Assembly (NCBI GenBank): GCA_002373815.1
Contig: DFKH01000064.1
Span: 1 to 21,293, forward strand
Length of the DNA: 21,293 nt
Reading direction: 5' to 3'
Source: Alphaproteobacteria bacterium UBA3650
GTDB lineage: Bacteria > Pseudomonadota > Alphaproteobacteria > CAAHEQ01 > UBA3637
The notes under the pieces were generated by a model. The model was given only the letters and a program-made list of their open reading frames with translations. It was not told where the DNA came from and made no database searches. The position numbers and the translations under genes are program-made. Below, piece by piece: positions 7,665 through 14,747 of the stretch (the first letter of the stretch is position 1; the number at the start of each line of letters is the position of its first letter).

Positions 7665-8686
7665 AGGTTAAATCTTTTCAAATCACAGCATTATCTTCTC
7701 AATTACAACAAGGGTTTGATGCCATTCTTTTTTATGGCACTGATGAAGGGGAAATTGATTTTGCATTAACTCAATTAAAACAAGAGCTTAAACTTGGTCA
7801 GAGAACTGAAAATTTTTTTATTTTATCTAAGGAAGCTTTGAAAAAGACGCCTTTATTAGCAACCGATGAAGCCAACACAGCCTCTTTAATATCTGAGCGA
7901 CGTTTTTTATTTATTCCAGAAGACGCTTCTTTTCCCGTTGCTTCTCTTTTACATTTTTTGGAACACAAGCAAACAGACGCTTTATTGATTATTCAAGGTG
8001 GAAATTTAACAAAAACGAATACATTACGGGTTGAAGCAGAGAAAAATCCACGTGTTTTGGCTGTGGCCTGTTATCAACCAACTTTACTTGATATTCAAAA
8101 AAATATTTCCCATTTTTTTGTGACACATCATAAAAAAATAACCCCTGATGTCTTAAATGAAATTTGTCAAAAAATACCATTTAATCAACATGTTATTGAA
8201 AAAGAATTGGATAAATTATTACTTTATTTAGGAGATGAAGAAGAAGTCACCTCTTTTGCTGTTCAAGAATGTATCACAGATGGATCTCAATCATCCTTAG
8301 AACGTTTATGTATTGATTTGGCGGATGGTCAATCAGAATCCGTTCAACGAGATATTCATTTATTTTTAGCTTCAGGAGAACAAGAAACAGTTCTACTTAG
8401 AGCTGTTCGGGATTATTTTGAACTTCTTTTACTGATTGTTTCAGACACCTCTGCGCCCGTTACCTCAGTTATCAAAAAATATTTAAAACCAGCTCAATTT
8501 CGCTTAGAAGCCCCTCTTATTCGCCAAGCTTCTCGTTGGCAACAAAAAGCTGTTTTATCTGTATTAGACAAGTTATCTCAACTGGAACAGCGCACCCGTA
8601 CAACGGGTTTACCAAAAGAATCAATCATTGCACAAGCTTTTTTAAGCTTATCCCAATTTGCCAGAAAATCAGCTGGTTTGCGTTAA
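7661..8686 (+). CDS. holA: DNA polymerase III subunit delta
   Basis: A 341-residue HolA, the clamp-loader subunit that opens the beta sliding clamp. Family features visible are the N-terminal AILFYGTDEGEIDFA segment, the central LLIIQGGNL and the all-alpha collar region with ITDGSQSSLERLCIDLADGQ. It starts with GTG, overlapping the lptE stop, and is translationally coupled to it. Its 3' end overlaps the convergent parB gene by 18 bases with no terminator between them. Confidence 0.93.
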   Translation: MKVKSFQITALSSQLQQGFDAILFYGTDEGEIDFALTQLKQELKLGQRTENFFILSKEALKKTPLLATDEANTASLISERRFLFIPEDASFPVASLLHFLEHKQTDALLIIQGGNLTKTNTLRVEAEKNPRVLAVACYQPTLLDIQKNISHFFVTHHKKITPDVLNEICQKIPFNQHVIEKELDKLLLYLGDEEEVTSFAVQECITDGSQSSLERLCIDLADGQSESVQRDIHLFLASGEQETVLLRAVRDYFELLLLIVSDTSAPVTSVIKKYLKPAQFRLEAPLIRQASRWQQKAVLSVLDKLSQLEQRTRTTGLPKESIIAQAFLSLSQFARKSAGLR

Positions 8687-9544
8687 CTTTTGCAAAATTG
8701 TATCCAATTTTCCAAGGCTATCGTAATGGATCGTCATACTTCCTTTTTTGCCATTCCATTTGATGGAAACTTGTGCTCCTAACATTTTTGATAGGTCATC
8801 TTCCAATGCGACAACATCTGTGTCTTTTGTTGGCTTTTCCAATTTTTCTTTGACTTTAGGTTCTGATACTAACTTTTCAGTTTCACGTACACTCAGCCCT
8901 TTTTTCACAATTTCTTTGGCTAGTTTTTCAGGATTTTTTGCTGTCAACAAACTACGTGCATGCCCCACCGTTATTTGTTTTTCGGCTAACATTGTTTTGA
9001 TACTTTCTGGTAATTCCAAAAGGCGCATCATATTTGCCACATAGCTTCGACTTTTTCCGACGACACGAGACAACTCTTCTTGGGTGTATTTAAATTCGTC
9101 TAAAAGCCTCACATATGCCTCAGCTTCTTCAATGGCATTTAAATCTTCTCGTTGTAGGTTTTCTATTAAAGCGACTTCTAAGGCTGCTTTATCATCAAAA
9201 TCTTTAACAATAACAGGAACTTGTGTTAAACCCGCTTTTTGAGAAGCACGAAAGCGCCGCTCTCCTGCAATGATTTCATATCCGCCTTTCTTTTGAGGAT
9301 TTGGACGAACCAACAGCGGCTGCAAAACCCCCTTTTCGCGAATAGATTCAACCAAATCATTTAAAGCATTTTCATCAAAAACTCTGCGTGGCTGAAAGGG
9401 ACTTGGTACTAAAGAATTGAGCATCACCATCACAATTTTATCCATAAGGGCTGTGGGCGTTTGTTCAACATTTTGTTCCAAAACGACAACATCTTCCCCC
9501 ATCAAGGCACTTAGTCCTTTTCCCAATCCTAAATTTTTATCCAT
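8669..9544 (-). CDS. parB: Chromosome partitioning protein ParB
   Basis: A 291-residue CTP-dependent DNA clamp that loads at parS. The N-terminal ParA-contact segment is GLGKGLSALMGED (6-18). The CTP-binding domain includes SPFQPRRVF (48-56) and GERRFRAS (94-101). ENLQREDLNAIEEA follows, then a helix-turn-helix with YTQEELSRVVGKSRSYVANM (about 153-172), and a short C-terminal dimerisation domain. AAAGGAGGT precedes the ATG. It overlaps parA by 8 bases in a parA-parB operon and converges on holA. Its target parS sites are three identical copies within 1.7 kb upstream. Confidence 0.98.
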   Translation of the reverse strand: MDKNLGLGKGLSALMGEDVVVLEQNVEQTPTALMDKIVMVMLNSLVPSPFQPRRVFDENALNDLVESIREKGVLQPLLVRPNPQKKGGYEIIAGERRFRASQKAGLTQVPVIVKDFDDKAALEVALIENLQREDLNAIEEAEAYVRLLDEFKYTQEELSRVVGKSRSYVANMMRLLELPESIKTMLAEKQITVGHARSLLTAKNPEKLAKEIVKKGLSVRETEKLVSEPKVKEKLEKPTKDTDVVALEDDLSKMLGAQVSIKWNGKKGSMTIHYDSLGKLDTILQKLTQTS

Positions 9545-10319
9545 TTTGAACCTCCTTTTCTCGATTTAAAACTTCTTTTGCTAACATCACGTATCTTTGT
9601 GCCCCTACACTTTTAAAATCATATAGCATAACGGGCTTGCCATGTGAGGGCGCTTCTGGTATTCGCACATTTCTTGGTACAATTGTATCAAAAACCAACG
9701 AACCAAAATACGAACGCACATCTTGAACAACAGATTTTGACAGGTTTGATCGCGCGTCATACATCGTTAAACATATTCCTTTTATTTTTAAATCAGGATT
9801 AAAATTTTTCTTAACTTTTTCAATTGTTTTGAGTAAATCTGCCACCCCTTCTAATGCCAAATACTCACACTGAATCGGGATAATGACATCAGTAGCAGAC
9901 ACAAGGGCATTCATTGTCAACATACCAACCGCGGGTGGGCAATCCAAAAAGATATAATCAAAATCATTTAGTTCAGCAAGTGCCTTTTTTAAAAAGAATT
10001 GGCATCCGTCAACTGTTGCTAATTCCAAATCAACCCCCAACAATTCTTGGCTAGCCGGTAATATATATAAATAAGGAATCCCTGTATCCAACAAACTTTC
10101 TTGAATTTTATGGCGTCCCATCAAGACACTATAAGAGCTTTTTCCACCCATTTGACGTTTTAGTCCCAAACTTGTTGTGGCATTTCCTTGAGGATCTAAA
10201 TCTATAATTAAAATTTTTTTACGTAGAGCGGACAAGGCTGTAGCCAAGTTAACAACTGTTGTGGTTTTTCCCACACCGCCTTTTTGATTTGACACAGCAA
10301 AAATGGTTGGTTTAGACAT
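9537..10319 (-). CDS. parA: Chromosome partitioning ATPase ParA
   Basis: A 260-residue deviant Walker-type ATPase with KGGVGKTT at residues 13-20, the Walker A' IDLDPQGNATTSLG and the Walker B YIFLDCPPAVG. It dimerises on ATP binding, coats the nucleoid and moves ParB-parS complexes. The short N-terminus without a helix-turn-helix marks it as the chromosomal Soj-type, not a plasmid type Ia protein. AAGGGGG lies about 6 bases before the ATG. It overlaps rsmG by 8 bases upstream and parB by 8 downstream. Confidence 0.98.
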   Translation of the reverse strand: MSKPTIFAVSNQKGGVGKTTTVVNLATALSALRKKILIIDLDPQGNATTSLGLKRQMGGKSSYSVLMGRHKIQESLLDTGIPYLYILPASQELLGVDLELATVDGCQFFLKKALAELNDFDYIFLDCPPAVGMLTMNALVSATDVIIPIQCEYLALEGVADLLKTIEKVKKNFNPDLKIKGICLTMYDARSNLSKSVVQDVRSYFGSLVFDTIVPRNVRIPEAPSHGKPVMLYDFKSVGAQRYVMLAKEVLNREKEVQNG

Positions 10320-10923
10320 GTTCTACCCCCTTTATTTTAAGAATACATCCTTCTGAATTAACAACATTTTTTAATTTTTCAACCTCATATTTCCAACAAC
10401 TCTTTTTTAATTCGTCATCAATCGTTTTTCCTTTTGGCAACAATAAAATTGTTTCACGTGAAACATTTTTTTGAACTAGGGTTAAAAGTTCATTTAATGG
10501 GGCAAAGGCACGGGCGGTGATGACGTCTGGCGATTGTTGTATATTTTCTATTCGTTCACGAATGATCGTTATATTGAGATGTAACTCTCGCGCACATTCT
10601 TGTAAAAATAAGCTTTTTTTCAGATCTGATTCTACTAATGTTATTGATGTCAAAGGCCCTTTCAATACCGTATTTAAAATGGCGATGACGATTGCAGGCA
10701 AGCCCCCACCGCTTCCCACATCCATCAGGATATGATTTTGATTTTCAAGCAAAAAATAAATTTGTGCAGAGTCAAGAATATGTCGATTCCATCCTTCTTC
10801 AATCGTTTTATAAGAAATTAAATTGACTGTTTTTTGCCATTTTAATAAAAGGTTCCAGTATTGTTTTAATAAAGGAACTGCAGGTTCAATTTTTTGTTCA
10901 AGTTCTTTTTTTGCGACAACCAT
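10312..10923 (-). CDS. rsmG: 16S rRNA G527 N7-methyltransferase RsmG
   Basis: A 203-residue SAM-dependent enzyme that methylates G527 of 16S rRNA. The N-terminal VNLISYKTIEEGWNRHILDS is a family signature. The SAM pocket has MDVGSGGGLPAIVIA (67-81) and the acidic VESDLKKS. The later segment VITARAFAPLNELL is also typical. Codons 153-158 (NVSRET) are encoded by an embedded parS site. In many bacteria mnmG precedes rsmG. Here it is missing and dnaQ lies upstream. The start has no clear ribosome site, only an A-rich leader of about 30 nt. Confidence 0.96.
   Translation of the reverse strand: MVVAKKELEQKIEPAVPLLKQYWNLLLKWQKTVNLISYKTIEEGWNRHILDSAQIYFLLENQNHILMDVGSGGGLPAIVIAILNTVLKGPLTSITLVESDLKKSLFLQECARELHLNITIIRERIENIQQSPDVITARAFAPLNELLTLVQKNVSRETILLLPKGKTIDDELKKSCWKYEVEKLKNVVNSEGCILKIKGVEHV
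10450..10465. promoter_or_regulatory. parS site 1, inside rsmG
   Basis: A perfect 16-bp consensus palindrome, TGTTTCACGTGAAACA, and the loading site for ParB. It lies in the rsmG coding sequence and is read as Val-Ser-Arg-Glu-Thr, preceded by Asn. Confidence 0.96.
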
Positions 10924-10960
10924 TTTCTATTTTTTTTGTTTTTTTATCAGAATAATTGTC

Positions 10961-10988
10961 ATTATATATATAAAAAAAAATTATTCAA
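10961..10988 (-). promoter_or_regulatory. Probable promoter of rsmG-parA-parB
   Basis: A perfect TATAAT (10961-10966) lies 16 bases after TTGAAT (10983-10988) on the minus strand. Transcription would start about 30 nt before the rsmG ATG. The surrounding DNA is extremely AT-rich, so a chance match cannot be excluded. Confidence 0.4.
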
Positions 10989-11008
10989 GAACTTTTTTTA
11001 TAAAAAAA

Positions 11009-11024
11009 TGTTTCACGTGAAACA
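11009..11024. promoter_or_regulatory. parS site 2, between rsmG and dnaQ
   Basis: A perfect TGTTTCACGTGAAACA palindrome in the intergenic gap. It directly abuts a 16-bp palindrome of seven T, AT and seven A (10993-11008), which may bend the DNA. A consensus DnaA box starts 7 bases to the right. Confidence 0.96.
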
Positions 11025-11030
11025 TTTTTG

Positions 11031-11039
11031 TGTGGATAA
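11031..11039 (-). promoter_or_regulatory. Perfect DnaA box beside parS
   Basis: TTATCCACA on the minus strand matches the DnaA box consensus at 9 of 9 positions. It may be part of the origin region or a DnaA-titration site. Confidence 0.5.
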
Positions 11040-11050
11040 TTATATTTTTT

Positions 11051-11749
11051 TTAGTTTTTTGCTTCTTCTTGTGGATTTATTCCCCATAAATTATTTTTTA
11101 TTTTCAGCATAAAGGCTGTATGCGCTTCTTCTTCTTCAATTGGCAAATCAAACTTCCTTGGGGATAATGTTTCACGTGAAACATTTTTCAAAATTTCTTT
11201 TTTTTCTTTTTTTTCAGATACTTGAGAAAATTTTAATTCCTTATCGAGTATCATAGCAAGATAGACATCTGCCAAAAGCTCGCTATCCAGCAATGCCCCA
11301 TGAACCGTACGCCTTGAAGCATCAACGTTAAATCTTTTACAGAGTTCATTTAGGTTCACCCGCGATCCTGGATATTTTTGCCTAGCCATGACTAAGGTAT
11401 CCAACACGTGTTCATAACTCAATAAGGGTCTATTTGCTTTTTTTAATTCAAAATTCAAAAATTTCATATCAAAGGGCGCATTATGAATGACAAGCGTATC
11501 CTCACCAACAAAAGCCAGAAAGTCATCTGCAATTTCTGCAAATTTCGGCTTGTCAGACAAAAATTCTTCCGTCAAACCGTGTACAGCTACCACTTCCTCG
11601 CTCATAGAACGTTCGGGATTTAAGTATTGATGATAGGTTTTCCCTGTAGGGACATGGTTTACAAGCTCGACGCAGCCTATCTCAACAATTCGATCCCCTG
11701 TATCTGGATCCAATCCCGTTGTTTCTGTATCTAAAACAATTTCTCTCAT
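11051..11749 (-). CDS. dnaQ: DNA polymerase III epsilon subunit (proofreading exonuclease)
   Basis: A 232-residue DnaQ, the 3'-5' exonuclease of the replicative polymerase. All three exonuclease motifs are intact: Exo I with D7 and E9 (VLDTETTGLDP), Exo II with D94 (HNAPFDMKFL), and Exo III with H150 and D155 (VHGALLDSELLADVY). The C-terminal tail should bind the polymerase alpha subunit. It contains NVSRET (189-194) encoded by parS site 3. The start at 11749 is chosen because it places Exo I at residue 5 and lies 7 bases after a strong -10 box. A longer frame back to 11815 adds unrelated residues. Confidence 0.96.
   Translation of the reverse strand: MREIVLDTETTGLDPDTGDRIVEIGCVELVNHVPTGKTYHQYLNPERSMSEEVVAVHGLTEEFLSDKPKFAEIADDFLAFVGEDTLVIHNAPFDMKFLNFELKKANRPLLSYEHVLDTLVMARQKYPGSRVNLNELCKRFNVDASRRTVHGALLDSELLADVYLAMILDKELKFSQVSEKKEKKEILKNVSRETLSPRKFDLPIEEEEAHTAFMLKIKNNLWGINPQEEAKN
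11168..11183. promoter_or_regulatory. parS site 3, inside dnaQ
   Basis: A third perfect TGTTTCACGTGAAACA palindrome in dnaQ. It is read in the same frame as the rsmG copy, so both proteins carry Asn-Val-Ser-Arg-Glu-Thr. Confidence 0.96.
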
Positions 11750-11756
11750 AGTCAGT

Positions 11757-11785
11757 AGTATATCATTTTTCGGCCTGTGAATCAA
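11757..11785 (-). promoter_or_regulatory. Promoter of dnaQ with leaderless spacing
   Basis: TTGATT (11780-11785) and TATACT (11757-11762) are exactly 17 bases apart on the minus strand. Only 7 bases separate the -10 box from the dnaQ ATG, so the mRNA should begin at or next to the start codon. No ribosome site is present. Confidence 0.6.
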
Positions 11786-11794
11786 GCATAAGTT

Positions 11795-12080
11795 TTGAAT
11801 AATGTGGATAACCAACGGCTTTGTCTAAACTTTTTTGCTTTGTCTATGAAACATACAATTTTATACTTTGACAATACAATGGACAAAAATCTTGAACCGA
11901 TTCGTTTTTTCCTCTTATTTTTATCTTATTTTCTTTCATTTATAACGATTCGTCTTTTTTACACAAAGTTCGTCAAGCAAAATTTAAAAAATTTATCCCC
12001 ACAATCCCCAGTATAACTACAACTAATTTATATATTATAATAATTATTGATTGTTTATTTGGATAAGTTTTTATCCTTAG
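11795..12080. other. Candidate replication origin (DnaA boxes and AT-rich element)
   Basis: The 443-base gap 11750-12192 holds no convincing gene. It has one perfect DnaA box (TTATCCACA, minus, 11803-11811), two 8-of-9 matches (TTATCCCCA, plus, 11993-12001; TTATCCAAA, minus, 12058-12066) and a weaker TTATCCTTA (12071-12079). A nearly pure A/T stretch at 12022-12060 could act as an unwinding element, next to an inverted repeat of GGATAA and TTATCC (12061-12076). The proximity of three parS sites and parAB fits an origin. AT-rich DNA makes chance boxes likelier, so this is inference. From 12081 to 12192 I see nothing specific. Confidence 0.4.
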
Positions 12081-12192
12081 TGAACATAAAAAAAATCTCC
12101 ACGGAAACAACTTTTAAATCAATCTTTGCTTCATTTAAAATCTTACGAACGTTATTTTTGGCAAATTAGCAGAAATGTCAAATGAAAATGTG

Positions 12193-12776
12193 TTATTTAC
12201 ATGCACCATATGTTACACAAATACCTGGGTCTTCGAATGGTAATCCAAAATCAGTTATACATTGGCAGCATGTACAATCGTGACGTTGATCAAAGTATCT
12301 TTTTAAAGCGTTGGGGTATCCTTCCCTGCTAGCCTTACCAGATGAATCCAAACAGTTATTAAATTCTTCATCTAGAGGTTCTGTTTGCACTTTCGATTTG
12401 TCAAGCGTAACGATAAGAGCTGAACATTCCCCTGTTACTTTATCCCCCAGCTTGTTCTTCACGTCTGCACAAATGGCGGGATCGGTTATCTTAGCGGTAA
12501 TCGTTCCGTTATTGTATTTGAGTTCATCCACGCCTGTGGGGCGCATACCTAATACAGATTCATATGTAATGTCCCCACTTTCATTTTTTGTATTGGCGAC
12601 GACATAAAAAGCGAACAGGCATTCACAATTTCATTGGCTCTGTGACTATTCATCGCGGACGTGTAGCCTGCGATACCACCTACGGACAGAACGCGATAAT
12701 GGCGAGGATGACACCCAACATTTCCACCATAGAGTGACCTGTTTCGTTTATTTCATTTGATCGTCTTCTTTGTCAT
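12193..12776 (-). pseudogene. Frameshifted type IV pilin-like protein
   Basis: Read in three frames, this is a prepilin-like protein. It shows NETGHSMVEMLGV with a cleavable Gly, Glu at +5 and a hydrophobic N-helix, then SVGGIAGYTSAM, LFYVVANTKNESGDITYESV and a 117-residue C-terminal part that remains open from 12546 to 12193. That part is Cys-rich near its end (CTCCQC, CVTYGAC). Three single-base shifts break it: one extra base near the start (about 12760-12775), a missing G near 12692 before the SVGG segment, and a missing T in the T run at 12606-12610. There is no ribosome site, and the first codons abut the greA terminator. It is probably decayed. Assembly errors at the G and T runs are an alternative for two of the shifts. 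Confidence 0.75.
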
Positions 12777-12780
12777 GTCT

Positions 12781-12814
12781 AAAAAAAAATATCCCCTCGT
12801 TTTTTGAGGGGATA
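12781..12814 (-). terminator. Intrinsic terminator of greA
   Basis: On the minus strand TATCCCCTC pairs with GAGGGGATA (9 bp, 7-base loop) and is followed by nine T residues. It lies 14 bases beyond the greA stop. Confidence 0.92.
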
Positions 12815-12828
12815 CATAATAAAAAAAA

Positions 12829-13305
12829 TTAAAGATAACGGACGGCTAAAACTTCGTAAGCCTTATCGCCTTTTGGAGTTTTAACTTCCACAATATCGCC
12901 TAATTGTTTGCCAATTAAAGCTTTTGCAAGGGGGGAAATAAAAGAAATCAATCCCTTTTCTAAGTTTGCTTCATATTGCCCCACAATTTGATAAGTGGCT
13001 TTTGCTTCTGTATCACAATCTGATACATCAACGGTGGCACCAAATAAAATTTTGTCTCCAGATAATTCTTTTGTATCAACGACTTGTGCGTGTGATAGGG
13101 CGCCTTCTAAATCTTGAATGCGACCCTCAATAAAGCTTTGTTGTTCACGTGCCGAGTGATATTCCGCATTTTCGGATAAATCACCACGACTCCGTGCTTC
13201 TTCGATAGCAGCAATAATATGAGGACGATCCTCATACTTTAATTTTTTTAATTCTTCATTTAAAGTGACAAAACCCACTTTTGTCATAGGAACTTTATCT
13301 TCCAT
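12829..13305 (-). CDS. greA: Transcription elongation factor GreA
   Basis: A 158-residue protein, exactly the usual GreA length. It rescues backtracked RNA polymerase by stimulating transcript cleavage. The N-terminal coiled coil carries the acidic tip ARSRGDLSENAEYHSAREQQ (about 38-57), with the D and E needed for activity. The C-terminal domain includes ISPLAKALIGKQLGDIVEV. GGAG lies 7 bases before the ATG at 13305. An in-frame extension to 13506 is open only because the leader lacks stops, and I reject it. The gene has its own promoter, a structured leader of about 75 nt with an internal terminator, and a strong 3' terminator. Confidence 0.97.
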   Translation of the reverse strand: MEDKVPMTKVGFVTLNEELKKLKYEDRPHIIAAIEEARSRGDLSENAEYHSAREQQSFIEGRIQDLEGALSHAQVVDTKELSGDKILFGATVDVSDCDTEAKATYQIVGQYEANLEKGLISFISPLAKALIGKQLGDIVEVKTPKGDKAYEVLAVRYL

Positions 13306-13328
13306 GTTTTTTCTCCTTTCATTCAAAG

Positions 13329-13361
13329 AAAAAAAAGATACCGCGGTTCCATACACCGCAG
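13329..13361 (-). terminator. Attenuator-like terminator in the greA leader
   Basis: In the minus-strand leader CTGCGGT pairs with ACCGCGG (7 bp with one G-U pair, 7-base loop), then TATC and eight T residues follow. From the predicted start near 13381, termination here gives an RNA of about 53 nt. The greA ribosome site lies downstream. Confidence 0.75.
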
Positions 13362-13387
13362 CTTGCTTTTCATCTAAGAATAGTATG

Positions 13388-13416
13388 ATTATAATACATT
13401 TTTTATCAAAAGTCAA
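13388..13416 (-). promoter_or_regulatory. Strong sigma70-type promoter of greA
   Basis: TTGACT (13411-13416) and a perfect TATAAT (13388-13393) are exactly 17 bases apart on the minus strand. CTTGACTTTTGATAAAAAA resembles the promoter of the coiled-coil protein operon at 6140-6168. Confidence 0.8.
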
Positions 13417-13444
13417 GAAAAAAGCAAAAATATATTCAAAAGAT

Positions 13445-13496
13445 GTAATTACTTTGTGGATATTTTTAAAAATAAACGTAATTACTTTGTGGATAT
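13445..13496 (-). repeat. 33-bp-spaced direct repeat upstream of greA
   Basis: Two identical 19-bp copies, ATATCCACAAAGTAATTAC on the minus strand (13445-13463 and 13478-13496), lie 33 bp apart, close to three helical turns. The right copy covers the xseA stop codon. Each contains ATATCCACA, one mismatch from a DnaA box. The core ACAAAGTAATTAC recurs at the miaA 3' end. Confidence 0.8.
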
Positions 13497-14747
13497 GTAT
13501 GTCCAAAAATCGGATTGTTCCTGTGGGGGTAATTTTTGTTTCTTTTCTTTATTTTTCAATGGGATAGTTTCAATAATTCCATCGGAAAAACGGACTTGTA
13601 ATTTCGCTTGATTTTGAGCCTCTAAAGTGTTTGTAATGATTTTCGAACCATTGTTTATGAGGGCAAAGCCACGCTTTAAGACACCTTGGTAAGAATATGA
13701 TTGAAGAAGACGTGAGGTTGTTTTTGTTTTTTCAGATAATCGGGTGACATAATTTTTAATTGCTAGCTGTAATCTTTCTGTTTTATCATCTGTTTTTTGA
13801 ATAAACCCTTGAATTATTTCGTTTAAATTAGGAAAATGCCCCGCCAATGTTTGTAATTTTAAGCGCGATTCAATGAGTGTTTGATTCAGGGCTGTTTTTA
13901 AGTTATTTTCTTTTGTATTCAATATGTTATAAATTTCAATTCGAACAGGAACAGCTTTCTCTGCCGCACCTGTTGGGGTAGGAGCCCGTAAATCGGACGC
14001 GAAATCGATGAGAGTTGTGTCTGTTTCGTGACCGACAGCGGAGATGATTGGAATTTCAGATTCATAGACGGCACGGACCACACATTCTTCATTGAATCCC
14101 CAAAGATCTTCCAACGATCCCCCTCCTCTTGCTACAATCAAAACATCTGGACGTGGTATTTTTCCATTTTCTGTTAAGGCGTTAAAACCGCGTACCGCAG
14201 CGGCAACCTCTGATGCGCAGGTTTCCCCCTGTACTGCCACAGGCCAGACAATAATATGTCGAGGAAATCGATCTGTGACACGATGAATGATATCACGAAT
14301 GACGGCTCCGGTTGGACTTGTGACAACGCCAATGACCTCTGGTAAAAAGGGAATGGGCTTTTTATGAGACGGATCAAATAATCCTTCTTTTTCCAACTTT
14401 TCTTTGCGCTCATTTAAAAGTTTCAGCAAAGCCCCTACTCCAGCTGGTTCGGCGGCTTCCACAATCATTTGATAATTAGAGCGCCCAGGATAAGTTGAGA
14501 GTTTGCCCGTTGCAACAATTTCTAAGCCTTCTTGGATATGCTGAGCGCACTGACGAGAAGCCCCTTTCCAACAAATGGCGGACAAAACAGAATCTTTATC
14601 TTTGAGCGAAAAATAGATATGTCCAGAAGTGGCGCGTTTCACATCTGATACTTCGCCCCGCACTTTGATATGATTAAAAACTTGTTCGACACAACTTTTT
14701 AAAGAAAGGGATAGTTCAGTGACGGATAAAATCGGTTGTTCTGTCAT
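13482..14747 (-). CDS. xseA: Exodeoxyribonuclease VII large subunit
   Basis: A 421-residue XseA, the catalytic subunit of a single-strand-specific exonuclease that cuts to oligonucleotides. The N-terminal OB-fold is clear (HIKVRGEVSDVKRATSGHIY, then FSLKDKDSVLSAICWK). The nuclease core has VVTSPTGAVIRDIIHR, DVLIVARGGGSLEDLWGFNE and AVGHETDTTLIDFASDLRAP, followed by a coiled-coil region and a GFALI segment near the end. The small subunit xseB is not in the window. The start overlaps the tadA stop by 4 bases (ATGA), so the genes are cotranscribed. The stop codon falls in a direct repeat. Confidence 0.97.
   Translation of the reverse strand: MTEQPILSVTELSLSLKSCVEQVFNHIKVRGEVSDVKRATSGHIYFSLKDKDSVLSAICWKGASRQCAQHIQEGLEIVATGKLSTYPGRSNYQMIVEAAEPAGVGALLKLLNERKEKLEKEGLFDPSHKKPIPFLPEVIGVVTSPTGAVIRDIIHRVTDRFPRHIIVWPVAVQGETCASEVAAAVRGFNALTENGKIPRPDVLIVARGGGSLEDLWGFNEECVVRAVYESEIPIISAVGHETDTTLIDFASDLRAPTPTGAAEKAVPVRIEIYNILNTKENNLKTALNQTLIESRLKLQTLAGHFPNLNEIIQGFIQKTDDKTERLQLAIKNYVTRLSEKTKTTSRLLQSYSYQGVLKRGFALINNGSKIITNTLEAQNQAKLQVRFSDGIIETIPLKNKEKKQKLPPQEQSDFWTYISTK

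Noticed and set aside
8875..8890. Additional parS inside parB (GTTTCACGTACAC)
   Set aside because: Only one half of the palindrome matches.
10823..11112. Plus-strand Phe-rich ORFs opposite and beside rsmG
   Set aside because: Low-complexity AT-rich translation over parS and promoter sequence, with no ribosome site and no family.
11879..12016. Possible 45-residue membrane peptide in the origin candidate
   Set aside because: TATACT with TTGTCT at 16 bases lies upstream, but there is no ribosome site, the DNA is AT-rich, and DnaA-box-like sites lie in it. Too weak to annotate.
12193..12546. 117-residue ORF as a complete gene
   Set aside because: Its ATG is an internal codon. The upstream frames supply the missing prepilin N-terminus, so it is the intact tail of a broken gene.
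13306..13506. Extended N-terminus of GreA
   Set aside because: It would add 67 residues across a promoter, a terminator and direct repeats. The 158-residue form matches the family and has a good ribosome site.
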